This document shows, piece after piece, positions 47,905 through 59,834 of a stretch of 64,000 bases of DNA. How positions within the stretch are numbered: position 1 is the first letter of the stretch; the number at the start of each line of letters is the position of its first letter. Below the pieces are notes generated by a model. It had not been told where the DNA came from. It did not search any database and worked only from the letters and a program-made list of their open reading frames with translations. This DNA comes from Diphasiastrum complanatum (lineage: Eukaryota > Streptophyta > Lycopodiopsida > Lycopodiales > Lycopodiaceae). The translations under genes were made by a program, and so were the position numbers. The stretch lies in contig CM055112.1 of the NCBI GenBank assembly GCA_029204225.1, positions 28,606,280-28,670,279 on the forward strand, in the 5' to 3' direction.

Positions 47905-48660
47905 CTTTCACATATGATATTGTCAACATACAACACAACGAATGCAGCACTATCATCACTAGTAATCACATAGAGATTAGGATCAAAGTTTGTTCTCACA
48001 AAACCATTCGCTAGAAAGTAGCTATCTATACGACCATACCACGTTTGTGGCCCTTGTTTTAGACCATATAATGCTTTTCACAATTTGCATATTGTGTTTG
48101 TCTTCAATTTGAAGATCCACTTGCATCCAATAACCTTTTTGTCCTTTGGAAGTTCCACCAATCTCCATGTGTCATTCTTCATAAGAGCTTGATACTCAAG
48201 ATCCATTGCTTGGATCCACTCCTCTTTTTATCTTGCTTCATCTACACATGTAGGTTCATCAAAAGAGGTTAGGAAAGCATAGTTTGTACCACCAACAACT
48301 TGCGTATCTTTTTCATCTTAAGTGAGCCTGAAAGGTTGCTGCCTTTGCCTTGATGACATCCTTGACTTTAGATTTGAAGTAGGCTCTTCAACATCAGCAT
48401 CCAAAGTATCATCAATGTCATCAACATCAAGAATGTTAGATCCAATGTCCACACCACCACTCGAAGAAACTTTTGGAAAGTTTCCTTCATAAAAATGACA
48501 TCTCTTCCAATGACCACTTTCTTAGTTGAAGGAATAAAAACTTTGTAAGCCTTGCCCACGTCACTATAACCAACAAATATACCTTTCTTTGAAGATGGAT
48601 CCTCCTTTGTGCTATCATCAAGAGTAATGTTGATATAGCAAATGCATCCAAAAGTTTATA
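47905..48660 (-). pseudogene. Copia integrase end and RT fragment, minus strand, second copy
   Basis: From about 48650 the minus strand reads KKGIFVGYSDVGKAYKVFIP, STKKVVIGRDVIFMKE (integrase end), a linker, then in broken frames the same RT start region as 47128-47649 (the nucleotide block near 48236-48285 matches 47340-47390). After an internal deletion it reads ALYGLKQGPQTWYGRIDSYF and FVVLYVDNII near 47915, so the second catalytic Asp is Asn. Two related fragments thus lie in tandem on the same strand. Confidence 0.88.
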
Positions 48661-49250
48661 GATATCATTAATTTTGGCATGCTAGAATTGCATAAATCAC
48701 TAAGATCTGATCATAAGCAAAAAAAATGCAACAACATACTGTCTCTAGCCATACAACAGCAGCAACCTACTGTCTTTCACATGTGTGGATGCAAGATCAA
48801 TCACAAAATTGACATTCTACACACTAGAAATCAAGATAACTTGAAAAATATGAAAGAGATGGACATAGAAACACAAGAGATGAATTCTCCACAAAGAAAG
48901 AAACTTTGATGATTATTTTTCCATGCTGGTACAACTATTTATAGCTTCCACAATTTCATTTGGCCAATTGCTCTAAAATTTGCCCAAATGGTAACTTCTT
49001 GGTACTTCATCAGAAAACCTAGAAATTCTAGTCTAGATGCAATGTATGTAAAATAGCCAATTAGAATGGGGGTCCGAATCCGACCTCACCATTTATCTAC
49101 TTGCCAAAAATAGTACAAACACTATTTAGGCCTTTATTGACAAATATAAATCTTTCTCTAAGTTGAAATTTCGTGTTGGCCTCAAAATTGCCAAAATAGA
49201 TCAACTAAACTAGTTCAATATTTCACAAAATGAGATACAAAAATAATAAC
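48661..49250. other. Intergenic DNA, no gene recognised
   Basis: AT-rich sequence. A 76-codon plus ORF at 48679-48909 has no recognisable motif. CTATTTATAGC near 48931 is TATA-like but is not linked to a gene. Confidence 0.5.
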
Positions 49251-50115
49251 CGTTACCTATAACCTACACTTGCGTTCAAAAGGAATTGGTGCAGTGCCAT
49301 AGCGAACTTATCAAAGGAAGATGTGGCTATGATGTCAAAGGAAATTGAGTATCAAAACGATGCGAGAGGGTTGTACGAAAAATGAAATGTGGTACTCTCT
49401 CCCGTAATGGCGATATCATGAAACTTTAGTGTAGCAACGACATGAGAGGCCATCGAAGGGTCAAGTAATCCGCATGGTATCGATATCACAAAGAGAAAAA
49501 ACAAGGATTAGCGAGGAATGGCATTGATAGTTTCAAGGATCGGAAACCGAATGTCTGCTCGAGAGCAATATTTTTAGAGAATGATCAGAAAATTGTGGAC
49601 ATACACGTGTTTTAAATGGACGACAATGTTCTTGACCATTGATGGCAATAGGATTTCACACGTGCCAATGCTAATCATACGAACCGACAAAATGATGACT
49701 CGTGCATGAATTAGTTTCTAACACATTGTCCGAAGATAGTGATACACACTAAAAAAAAAATGGCCAAATAAAGAAAGCACATGTATTCAGATCATACAAC
49801 CACACACGTGTTTGCCCATGTGGATGTAACGAGAGAGGTTGACTTCATGTATGAACACATTGCAATTTTTAGTAGTATATAAGCTCTTTGTCCATGAAAT
49901 TTTTACTTTTCTTCAGCTTCCGTTTCAATCTGGTGGTCGCTCTTGCTCTTAATGATGCAAGGGGAAACTCTTTTAAACTCATAAGCTCTAGCAAGGAAGA
50001 AGTCTTCTTCAATCACATGTTTGTGATAAGAGAGGGGAGTAGTAGTATGCAAGTGAATACGAGTGCATTTACTTTGATATGAATCATGGGGCTTCATGCC
50101 ATCATCCAACCAACC
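49251..50115 (+). other. Promoter-like region with G-box words and a small ORF
   Basis: Several ACGT-core words occur: ATACACGTGTTT (49603), CACACGTGCC (49657) and CACACACGTGTTTGCCCATG (about 49801), which resemble the 80-bp units at 2628-2790 (ACACGTATATTTGCACATGTGG). A TATA-like AGTATATAAGC is at 49873-49883. The following frame 49888-50082 (64 codons) starts MSMKFLLFFSFRFNLVVALA, a possible signal peptide, and ends at TGA. It could be a small secreted protein or chance; a minus frame over the same stretch is also open. Confidence 0.35.
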
Positions 50116-51931
50116 ATTTCCTAACTAATCATCATTTAGCAAAAGCAAAGTAAACATAAAGCACAAATTATCCTTATAATATGCTTCGTTCATTGGGCAT
50201 CACATGAGAATTATGTCATCACTTGGAGTTCTTATGGTTGACATAATGAAACTAACCATGTTCATGAGATTGTGAGGGGTCCAGGAGAAAAGAAGATAAT
50301 TTGACGTAATTAGGCTTTCAAAGCAACTAACTAGGATTATCAGTCATAGTTAACAAGGATTGAGAATGACATGCCCCTCGCATCATGTATCGAATCACTT
50401 TTAAGATAATGAGTCTAAGTTCCAAGGATTGAGAATGAAATGCCCCTCCCAATCATGAATCAAATCACATATAACATATGTTATTTTACAAGAAGTAGCA
50501 TGGAAACTCTAAAGAAATTAAGAGCTTTGATGTAATTTGATGTGTTTGCAATCTAGATAGCACTATAGCTCCTTGTTATTACTTATATTAGCTTTTTCAA
50601 TAAAGTCCATATGTGTTTGTTTTTGTTGTATATGTGGTGCATAGACTTTGGTGGTTGTTAGGGGAGTCAACTTTGTCTTTCACAACGAGACTCTACATTA
50701 TGTGTAATTCTTGAATGCGGTTGTCTACATACAAGGCATGCCAAACCCAAAAGAGAACAATATTCTATATGAAAGGAATTACACCCCCACAGAACTCATA
50801 TTACTTGACACTGAACTCGTGAACACAATAATGGTTGCTTAGAATTTATGTAACTTTTGACATTTAGTCCAACTTTTGGCATCTCATAAGCACATTCTAT
50901 TGTTTTGCAAAATCCTTGAAAGAAAAGGAAAGCGTTGCAAATTGTTTCTCGCAATGTTAGTTGTTAGCTAAAAGGAAAGAAAAGCGTTGCAAATTGTTTC
51001 TTAAAATGTTAGTTGTTAGCTTGAGTGCTATGATGAAAATGACAAACATAAGTTTCATAATTTATGGTTTTTTACATACATAATGGCACAAATCAATCCC
51101 CTTGGAGTTCCTCTTGGCTGCAATTTATTCCATTGAGATAATCATAGGCAGTTGTACTATTAAAAATATGGACAAATGTACATTTTGTTTTAGACAGCCA
51201 GACAAAGATACATAAAAATAAGACTGAAAGTTGGAGAGAGGACCCATTTCAAGCATCACATCAAAATGGGTCTGCATTAGCTCTATATCCTAAAGATCTA
51301 AAGGAGGGCCCTGAGTAAAATAGGGCCGAAGTTCAGTTAGTACTGTAGAAGCCCCCTGGGCAGAAATTTTAACACTCAAGGTACAAAAGGAACAGAATTG
51401 TTCATCATATGGGCTCACCAAGCAGGGTGGCTGAAATTTCTCATAACATTTTTTATAGATACTCTATATATCGTTGAGGCAAATGAAAAATAGACCGTAC
51501 ACTAAAGGATGATTGCTCTCCTGAGAATACCTTCCGGTCTCGTGGGATCCAGATTAACCACTCTGATGACAGCCATCGAGATTTGCTACAGAAGATCAAG
51601 GCCAGAGGGACAAGCCTCGAGGGAATGTGTCAACCACAATGACTGTTTTCAGGAGATGGGTTAGGAGGCTTTGAGTTTAGGTTGCAAGGAAAAAAGCAAA
51701 AATTGCTTTTCTATAAGTTCTCTCTACAACGAAAACAGAGATGCTCTGAAATCTCATTAGTAAATAAACATGATGGGCAGGTCACATTTTCGGACAAATA
51801 TATCCATTTGGTTGCAATGAGAATCCTTCCTCATGAGCTCGTTAGCTCCCTAGTTAGATTCGTGAATAGCTGGATATTATCTTTGCTTTATTACAGGTAT
51901 GTACTGCACGTTTTGAAAGAAGGCTCTAGGT
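50116..51931. other. Intergenic DNA downstream of the receptor kinase, with small tandem duplications
   Basis: Two local duplications are visible: AAGGATTGAGAATGA(C/A)ATGCCCCTC at about 50358 and 50428 (period about 70), and AGCGTTGCAAATTGTTTCT at 50931 and 50983 (period 52). The part nearest the kinase stop (51700-51931) should contain its 3' untranslated region on the minus strand. No other gene is recognised. Confidence 0.5.
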
Positions 51932-54900
51932 TTACTTAATATTTATGTATGTAGAGTAGTCTGGATCTTTGGTGCTTTTAGAGTGATTGAGACTAAGTTT
52001 GCTTCCTATTTGCTTTGGATTCGCTTCCTGCAGCATTTGGACCACCTCCCTCATAGAGGGACGCTCCAGTGGAAGCTCATTGGTGCAGAGAAGACCCACC
52101 CTCAATACCGTTAGCATCTCCTCAAGGAAAACGTTTCCCAGTCTTGTATCCAACAGTTGTTGTGCTTCACTCTTGCGCTGAATGTTGGTGCGAACCCACT
52201 TCACAATGTCCACTCCATCTACAAATTGAGGCTGCATAGGTTTCTTTCCTGTCACCAGCTCCAATAGCACCACCCCAAAGCTGTATATGTCACTCTTCTC
52301 ATTAACCTTCAAGCTGTAAGCATACTCTGCATCCAAAATCAATACATGCCTGAGAATGATCATTCTAAAGATTTCTGATGCGATATCACAACTTCTTAAC
52401 CTGCAGAAAAGAAAGTCAGTCAGCGAAACTGGGAATTTGCTTAGCAGATAAAGAAAATTTTAAAAACTAACAGAGCAGGGAAATATAAGAGATTGATTTC
52501 ATGGCAGCTGCAGGATATAATATGTTAGCAGAATCTAAATACACATAGATCTGGCCGTATTGCAGGAATCAAAAGAGCTGGTTAAGTGACAACTGCAGAA
52601 TGCTAGTTTGAATAGCAGACGCAGACAGGTAGAAGAAAGACTGTGGGGAGGCCGGAAGGTGTCAAGCTGTGACTGAAGTGGCAGCTGCTGGATGGATTAG
52701 CAGCCAGCTTGCTGAGAGATCAAGAAAGAATGTACCGTTCAGATGCGTAAAGGTGGAAAAGGTGTGATGATTATGGGAATATGGCCTATGTGAAGGTAGA
52801 GAAGATACACTGAATGGCGGATTAGTAAAGGTAGAGTAAGTGTAAGTGAAGGTAGAGGATCGGAAAGAAAAGCTTTCCACCTGGAGCTATGTAGCCATAG
52901 GTGCCAGCAATGTTCGACATAGAGACAGCTTTCCCGCACGCTTGCAGTATCTTTGCAAGCCCAAAATCTGCAACCCGAGCTTCGTAGTTGGCATCCAGCA
53001 GAATGTTATTGGATTTGACATCGCAATGCAGGATAGGAGGATTGTAGTCATGGTGTAAATATGCCAAGCCTTCAGCTGCGCCAAGAGCGATGTGATAGCG
53101 AGTGGGCCAGTCCAGCACGCTCGCCTGGGGACCGTGTAGCTGGTCTCCCAAGCTTCCGTTGGGCATGTATTCATAAACTAGAAGCTTGGCGTCCTCGCTG
53201 CTGCAGCAACACAGGAGCTTCACTATGTTTTTGTGGCGTAAGCGGCCAAGAGTCTCCACCTCCACGCTGAAGCCATAGTCGTGCTTTGCTTCGGTCTTTG
53301 AGCTTGTCCATAGCTTCTTCACTGCCACTTCTTTGCCATTGCTCAGCGTTGCCTTGTACACCTTTCCAGCGCCACCTGTTCCGATCACGTGATCCTCATC
53401 CAAGCAGCCAAGCACCTCATACTCGCTGAATCCTAGCTTGTGAAAGGAGGTCAAGCTCCAGGGCGCTTTCCTGTTCTTGTCTCTGTGATTGAAGTAGAGT
53501 CTATACCGTTTGAAGAAGAGGACCGATCCGACAAGGAGAAGCACTGCTGCTGCAGCAAATATTACAGCGATCACCCAAGGCGACCGATTGTTCGACGATC
53601 CAGCTCCTCCGGAACAAGGAGCCAGAGCCTGAAGCCCTATCCCACAGAGGTGGGGATTGCCTAGGAAGCTCGTGGTGAAAGCACCATTGCTTAAAGCAGC
53701 TGGAACAGGGCCTGAGAGATCATTGTATGAGACATTGAAGGAGAGGAAGAGAAGCTTTCCCAGCACGATTGGGATTTCTCCGCTCAATTTATTGTCTGAG
53801 AGGTCTAAGTAATTGAGGACGCTGAGGACGCTTAAAGCGGAAGGGATCGAGCCCGTCAGACTGTTTCTGGAGAGATTGAGCTGAGAAAGCTGATGGCATT
53901 TGCTGATTTCGAGTGGAATTTCCCCCGATAACTGATTATCAGAGATAGACAACACGTTTAGGCTTGACAAATTTCCCACATGGGGAGGGATTGATCCTGA
54001 GAACTGGTTCTGCTCTGCCAGAAACTTGTTCAACTTGAAAAGCTTTCCAATCTCAGGAGGGAGCTCGCCACTCAGGCGATTATTAGAAACATCTAGTATG
54101 GTCAGATTGGCAGCCATACCGATCGATGGGGAGATCCCTCCAGTGAAGGAATTGTCCGAGAAATCAGCATAGTGGAGGTAAGGAGCCTTCCACAGTGCTT
54201 CAGGAATTTGTCCATTGAGATTGTTCTGGTTCACCCGAAAGCGCTGCAGGCTGGAGCAATTGCCATAAGTTTCAGGAATTACACCCGAGAACTTGTTATT
54301 AAACAGCAGCAAATCCTGCAGCTGCCCACCCTTGCACAAATCCGGAGGCACTGGCCCGCTCAATGCATTCCCCGAAACATCAAAGTACATGAAAGCAGTT
54401 CCCTGCTGCCCGAAATTTTGTGGAAGCTCTCCTGTCAGATTGTTGCTAAACAATCTCAACATGCTCAGATTAGGAAGATTTCCAAGCCCTGGAGGTATTT
54501 CTCCCTTCAGTTGATTACCCCAAAGATGCAACAGTTGTAGATTTGGAAGCTTAGCTATATCGTTCGGGATGGTTCCGGTCAAGCCATTCTCAGAAAGATC
54601 CAAGTCGGTGATCGAGACGAGCTTTGTCATGTTAGGTGGAATCTGCCCAGTCAAATTATTGATGTATAGCTCCATTTTCTTCAGCTTTGGAAGGCCCATG
54701 ATCCCGGCAGGAATGCTCCCCTCGAGATTATTCTGTGATAAATCAAGGAAATCAGTCAGCTCAGTGAGATTTCCAAAGGAGTCAGGGATCGGCCCCACGA
54801 GGTTTGCCATTGCAAGATGTAAGTTCACCAGGCGATTTAGGTTGCCCAGCTCGGGTGGAATTTCTCCTGGTGCGAAGGGATTGATAGCTAGGTCAAGCCA

Positions 54901-55506
54901 TTTGAGGTTATAGAGCTTTCCAAGATAGCCAGGGATTGTCTCGTTCAACAAATTGCTGGTGAGATTGAGGCTCTCAAGCAGAGGAAGGTCTCCAAAACCG
55001 GGCGGAATCGCACCAGTGAAGTTGTTGGCACACAAATCGAGGTGTTTTAAGTTCTGCAGCTTGGATATATTATTTGGAAGCAAGCTAACAATCAAATTCT
55101 GGCTGAGGTTGAGATACTCCAACTTGCTGCAATCCAGCAGCTTGTCAGGAAAATCACCTCCCAAGTAATTGTTGCCAACGTTGTAAGAAGTGAGGTTTTG
55201 CAGCTGACAAACCTGTGTAGGCACAGGCCCAACCAGGTTCATGTTGGAAAGATCAACGCCTGTCACCACCTGGGTGGTTTGATCGCAAGTAACTCCGGTC
55301 CATTGGCATGGCGTTTGATCATTGGCTGCCCACTTGTCCAGGAGCTTCTCTGGATCTTGAAGGCTCATTTTCACCTCCATCAGAACACTCACTTCTGGAG
55401 AACCTGTACCTGATCCATGGCATGGAGCAATAAATTCGTGAAGGCACATCAAGGTAGCTGCGAGATGCAGCAGTGCAAGAAACACCTCCCAGCGACATCT
55501 TGACAT
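51932..55506 (-). CDS. LRR receptor-like kinase, HAESA/HSL1 type (subfamily XI), two exons
   Basis: Exon 1 is 55506-52881 (875 codons plus one base) and exon 2 is 52326-51932, giving a 1006-residue protein, the size of HAESA/HSL1. Order: signal peptide (about 1-30), LRR N-cap with PCQWTGVTCD, about 20 plant-type LRRs (LxGxIPxxLGxLxxL), C-cap with NPHLCGIG, one membrane segment at about 644-665, and a kinase domain. P-loop IGTGGAGKV starts near 708, the catalytic Lys is 730, DFG is 847-849, and the APE Glu is created across the splice (G|AG). The catalytic loop reads HCDVKSNN (827-834), so the usual HRD Arg is Cys. Exon 2 ends with ERPSMREVVQMLQE and a short tail. The family acts at the plasma membrane as peptide-hormone receptors with SERK partners. 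The ligand here is unknown. Frame and splice phase are intact and the gene looks functional. Confidence 0.96.
52327..52880 (-). other. Intron of the receptor kinase gene
   Basis: The donor is CCAG|GTGGAAAG at 52880 and the acceptor GGATGCAG|AGTATGC at 52327. The 554-bp phase-1 intron splits the Glu codon of the APE motif; joined reading gives GTYGYIAPEYAYSLKVNEKS. The position in the activation segment fits the single intron of HAESA-type genes. Unspliced reading would run into an early stop after about 19 codons. Confidence 0.95.
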
Positions 55507-56709
55507 CGTTGTTGTCCTGAAGTCCCTTCAACCAGGACGCAGGCGCTACTGCAACTATCTCTACAATCTACATACACTGTTTATGAGCCCACATCGAAGA
55601 CGCCATCCCTAGCAGTTCCCTTAGCTATAAATCCTCACTCAACCCAGCCATGCAATCGCAGAGACAGAGACACGATCCATCATTCCCACTATCGAATAGT
55701 ATCGATGCTTCACAATTCCAAAATGACTTCTTACAATCATTACATCAGCCTCCACTACTTGTGCTTGCCCATATCCTGACGCAGATTGCGATACTCATCA
55801 CATATAGGGAAGTCAAACAAGAATCTACTGCAGCTGTAGGGTCGAATTCTAGAAGTAGATGACTGTAGATCGATCAGATCATAGACCTGTGGGAAAGGAG
55901 AGAGAGAGAGAGAGAGAGTGTCAGGTTTCTAGAAGCCATGAGCTTGGACTAAGTCAATATTAATCAAGGTGAGGGGTCATCATTTGCCTTCCCAAATGAT
56001 GACCCCATACGCAAGAGTGGGCCCTCATATGAGTCCTCTATGTATGATTACTCAATGAGGGTCCATATGAGTACTCTATGTATGCAAGTTAGGCATGTTG
56101 CAAGTCCCGGTATCAGTATCGAAGGCATACATATCGAGTGCTCGAGAAAATTGGCAAAGTATAGGAATGAAATCGGCAAGTTTTTTGAAAAACTGGTATC
56201 ATAAAATATTTGACGATTTTTAATACAAGCATATATACCTCTTCAAAAATCCGAGAAGTTCTCTAGAATGCAAGTTTTTTGAGGATAACTCCAAGGAGGT
56301 TTCCCTAGCACTGATACATATCTACATCTTGTTTGAAGATGTATTCACGAAGAAATTCATGAAGGTTGCGTGTATGTTCTCCCACGTACATCAATATGTG
56401 AAAGATCATGAGTCATGACTATATGAGCCTTGGAAGGGCCAATGAGTACAACACATATATTAATTTCCATATATGTAGTCCACACAACTTCCAAAACACA
56501 TATATTAATTTCCATATATGTAGTCCACACAAGTTCCAATTGTAGGTGAGAAGGGGAGGGGGCATTTTTACTCCCATGTTTCTTTTTTATGAGGGTTTTT
56601 TTTCCGAAGCTTTGGAAATACATCCACTCATTGTCAGTGAAAGTTTCCTAATTGGCTCTCACATTATGTAAACTGCACAAGTAGGAGATGGGGGGAGGCA
56701 GAGGGCAAA

Positions 56710-56712
<3 letters not shown>
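55507..56712. other. Upstream region of the receptor kinase
   Basis: It should hold the promoter and 5' leader on the minus strand. I see no clear minus-strand TATA box. A short (GA)n tract lies at about 55898-55918, possibly a GAGA-type element for the minus-strand gene. A 45-bp direct repeat (ACACATATATTAATTTCCAT at 56451 and 56496) and a member of the short dispersed repeat (56180-56320) are also present. Confidence 0.5.
56451..56540. repeat. 45-bp direct repeat, two units
   Basis: ACACATATATTAATTTCCAT followed by ATATGTAGTCCACACAA occurs at 56451 and 56496 with one or two changes. Confidence 0.92.

Positions 56713-56758
<46 letters not shown>
56713..56758. repeat. (CT)n microsatellite
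   Basis: 23 uninterrupted CT units, about 190 bp before the hairpin that starts at 56949. Confidence 0.98.
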
Positions 56759-56760
<2 letters not shown>

Positions 56761-56944
56761 ATTGTGAAAAGACCACCATACTTTCAACAATTTTCAATCA
56801 TTTTTGTGTGCCTTTTTGGAGTTTTCAACAACATGCATTTGAGATATTGACATTGAGTACATGAAATTGTATGAAGGTACAATACAACTCATACATGTCA
56901 TCATAGCATTGGGAATTTGCCATTTTCCCCTTTGCATATCTACC

Positions 56945-56948
<4 letters not shown>

Positions 56949-57029
<81 letters not shown>

Positions 57030-57110
57030 AAGAAGCTCGTTTCCCATCCAATGTAGTGTTCAAAAGCTTACTACATTACATTGGATGAGAAACAAGCTTA
57101 TTATCTTTTC

Positions 57111-57158
<48 letters not shown>
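56949..57158. repeat. Hairpin with (GA)n and (CT)n arms
   Basis: A GA tract (56949-57024) is followed by AATATAAGAAGCTCGTTTCC and CATCCAATGTAGTG. After a short loop the complementary arm appears: CTACATTACATTGGATGAGA and AACAAGCTTATTATC, then a CT tract (57113-57158). The whole forms an imperfect inverted repeat of about 210 bp whose outer arms are purely microsatellite. The left outer flank matches the flank of the 1075-1210 tract. Confidence 0.9.
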
Positions 57159-57164
<6 letters not shown>

Positions 57165-58480
57165 CCTTTTACAAATCACAATCCTAGATCATTTTTTGCT
57201 TGTTGATTCTCAATCCATTGATTTATTACTATTAGCCGATTTTTCATCAATCAAAATACGACTAATAGTGGGGTCTTTTTTCAATGTATTATAATAATCA
57301 GCATGTAAAAAGATCGAATATTGTAATGTTTAACAACATAAAATGCCTTAGAAATATTGGTTCGAGCCTAGAGTTACTTCCTATTTTTCCAAGTTACACA
57401 TTAGAGGAATTCCAAAATAGAAATGACCTTTTGTAAAGATACTTTTATTTATTTTTCTTTAGTTTCGACCACCACTTGGCCCAATCAAAATGCATGCATT
57501 TCAAATCTACGTAATGTAGCTCAAATAAATTGGAAAATAAAAATATATTGTAGCAAACTTTGAAATTTACGTCGAGCAACATGGATGTATCCCATTGGTT
57601 GGCTCTTCCTTCCCAATTTGCCCGACGTCAAAATCTCAAGTTAAATTTGTTGAACTATGTTGGTTAGTATAATTATATTTCTTAACTAGACTAGTTACAA
57701 TTATAGAATTATAGTATGCACAATAACCTGATATGGTTACTGTGACTTTTTCTTGAGATTAAATGTGATACAAAAAATTGAATTGAGTATCATGAAGAAG
57801 AGATTTTGATGCATGATTAAGAAATAATTGCAAATTCGGATGCCAATGATAAAGCTATTAATAGCAAGAAACAAATACATAATCATACTTGGTATGATAT
57901 GGTACAAGTAGAAATTTCACCACTGGTGTGCATCCACTAAAGAGGCATTGGGCCAGGGTGTTGTTGTTATCTTTAATTGACTGTAAGAAAAAATTGATGA
58001 GAACGAGGACTTCTCTTCTTGAGTCCCTTGCGATGTCAAACTGAAAGGAGCAGCATACCAGACTCTATAACAAAATCACTGATAGGAGCTCGTCTGTTCT
58101 TGAGATCCAAACAATTAGGAATATTGTAATTTATACTAAATCAATTTCCTTTAATCTAAAACAAAAATAGAAGGAGAAAGCTAAATATTCATTTTTCTTA
58201 CTTTTTTCAGAACATCAGTTTTGCTCCTCATAGACCTCTTGGCTAAAAGCATGGTTTGGTGGTACAAATAGCACCTTTTGGTAGTATATGTCAATCTTTG
58301 TGCATTTTATTACTCATAAATTATATTGCTAATACAATACTTATGGTAGTACATTTCTCACTTTTTGGAGCTTGATAGGTGCCACGAGTTAATGCAATGA
58401 AGGCGTCCTTGACAATCATGGGCCTACTAATGATGGGCCTACTTTATCTAATTTGAATCTGGATAATAAATGCTTTGCCC
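57159..58480. other. Intergenic DNA, no gene recognised
   Basis: AT-rich sequence; no coding motif, LTR end or primer site was seen. Confidence 0.5.
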
Positions 58481-58488
58481 TCCAAATG

Positions 58489-58710
58489 ATCAGTTCATTG
58501 CCCTCGTTGCTTTCTGATATCATTGAATATTGCTATCGTTGCATTCTGCTATCAGTTCATTGCTATCTTGCCATTCTGCTAGATCAGTTCATTGCTATCA
58601 TTCCTTTCTGCTATCATTTCATTGTTATCGTTGCTTTTTGCTAGATCAGTTCATTGCTATCGTTGCTCTCTACTATCAGTTCATTGCTGTCATTTTGCTC
58701 TTTGTTGTCT
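58489..58710 (+). repeat. Tandem repeat of about 30 bp (TCAGTTCATTGCTATCGTTG)
   Basis: Variants of ATCAGTTCATTGCTATC(G/A)TTGC(T/A)TTCTGCTAG recur about seven times. The array is open in frame and gives a Cys/His/Leu-rich translation fused ahead of the ATG at 58770, but that is probably not coding. Confidence 0.85.
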
Positions 58711-58769
58711 TTTGTTCAAAACATCTTCTTGCATTCCACAAAATTGATCTCGATCATCTACTATTAAAG

Positions 58770-59036
58770 ATGAGGACACCTACAAGGAAGCACAAAGCCG
58801 CCTCTAAGGCCACTGTTGAAAATCCTGAGACATCGAGCGCACCTCCCAGCATACACAAACGACCACGGACCAATTACTATGACAGATCACCAGCGAAAAC
58901 GAGGATCATGCATCAATCAGAAACCACACATTCACAACTTGACGAATTGTTTGAGAGGATGGTTGCAGTGGCCCACAAGAGAAAGGATAAATTAAGCATC
59001 GTAGGTTATGTATATAATGCATTTCGTTACTTTTAG
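58770..59036 (+). pseudogene. Exon-like segment 1 of an unidentified gene
   Basis: The ATG at 58770 opens MRTPTRKHKAASKATVENPE, a basic, Ser/Pro-rich segment (RPRTNYYDRSPAKTR), then HSQLDELFERMVAVAHKRKD and KLSIVG. A possible splice donor (ATC|GTAGGT or AG|GTTATG) lies near 59001-59010, after which minisatellite DNA starts. Codon use and charge look gene-like, unlike the surrounding repeats. No family is recognised. Confidence 0.4.
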
Positions 59037-59830
59037 TACTTATGGTAGTAATTAGCTGCTTTTGGTTCTTAATTTGGAACTTTAGCTGGTTTTGGCTTTT
59101 CATTTGGTACTTTAGTTTATTTTGGTACTTACCTTGGTGCTTTAGCTACTTTTGGTACTTAATTTGGCACTTTAGCTGCTTTTGATACTTAACTTGGTAC
59201 TTTAGCTGCTTTTGGTAATTTTAGTATTGTGGTAGTAACCAGCTGCTTTTGGTTCTTAATTTGGTACTTTAGTTGATATTGGTACTTAACTTGGTACTTT
59301 AGCTGCTTTTGGTATTTAATTTGGTACTTTTGGTATTGTGGTAGTAATTAGCTGCATTTGGTTCTTAATTTGGTACTTTAGTTGCATTTGGCTCTTAATT
59401 TGGTACTCTAGCTAATTTTGGTACTTAACTTGGTACTTTAGCTGCTTTTGGTACTTTAGATATTTTTGATACTTAGTTTTGTACTTTTGGTATTGTGGTA
59501 GTAATTAGTTGTTTTTGGTTTTTAATTTGGTACTTTAGCTACTTTTGGTACTTAATTTGGTACTTTAGCTGATTTTGGTACATTAGCTGCTTTTGATACT
59601 TTAGCTGCTTTTGGTACTTAAGTGGTACTTTAGTTGCTTTTGGTACTTAAGTGGTACTTTAGTTGCTTTTGGTACTTTAGCTGAATTTGGTACATAACTT
59701 GGTATTTTAGCTGCTTTTGGTATTTAATTTGGAAGTTTAGTTTCTTTTGGTACTTAATTTGATTATTTGGTACTTTTTGTGTGAGGATTTATAGTGAACA
59801 GTTTGTGCTAAAATTGACACTATGTGTTTT
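59037..59830. repeat. TTTGGTACTTAATTTGGTACTTTAGCTGC minisatellite, block 1
   Basis: About 25-35 variants of TTTGGTACTT(A/T)A separated by TTTAGCTGCTTTTGG and GTATTGTGGTAGTAATTAGC follow one another irregularly. The plus strand is almost free of C apart from the GTACTT and AGCTGC words. The block ends in a pyrimidine-rich TATGTGTTTTGCAG that looks like a splice acceptor (59834). Confidence 0.92.
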
Positions 59831-59834
59831 GCAG

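Noticed and set aside
52846-55413. Plus-strand ORFs over the receptor kinase
   Set aside because: They are antisense shadows of an intact, well-recognised minus-strand coding sequence.
58530-58769. Cys/His/Leu-rich N-terminal extension of the ORF at 58770
   Set aside because: It is the translation of a 30-bp tandem repeat; the ATG at 58770 after the array is a better start.
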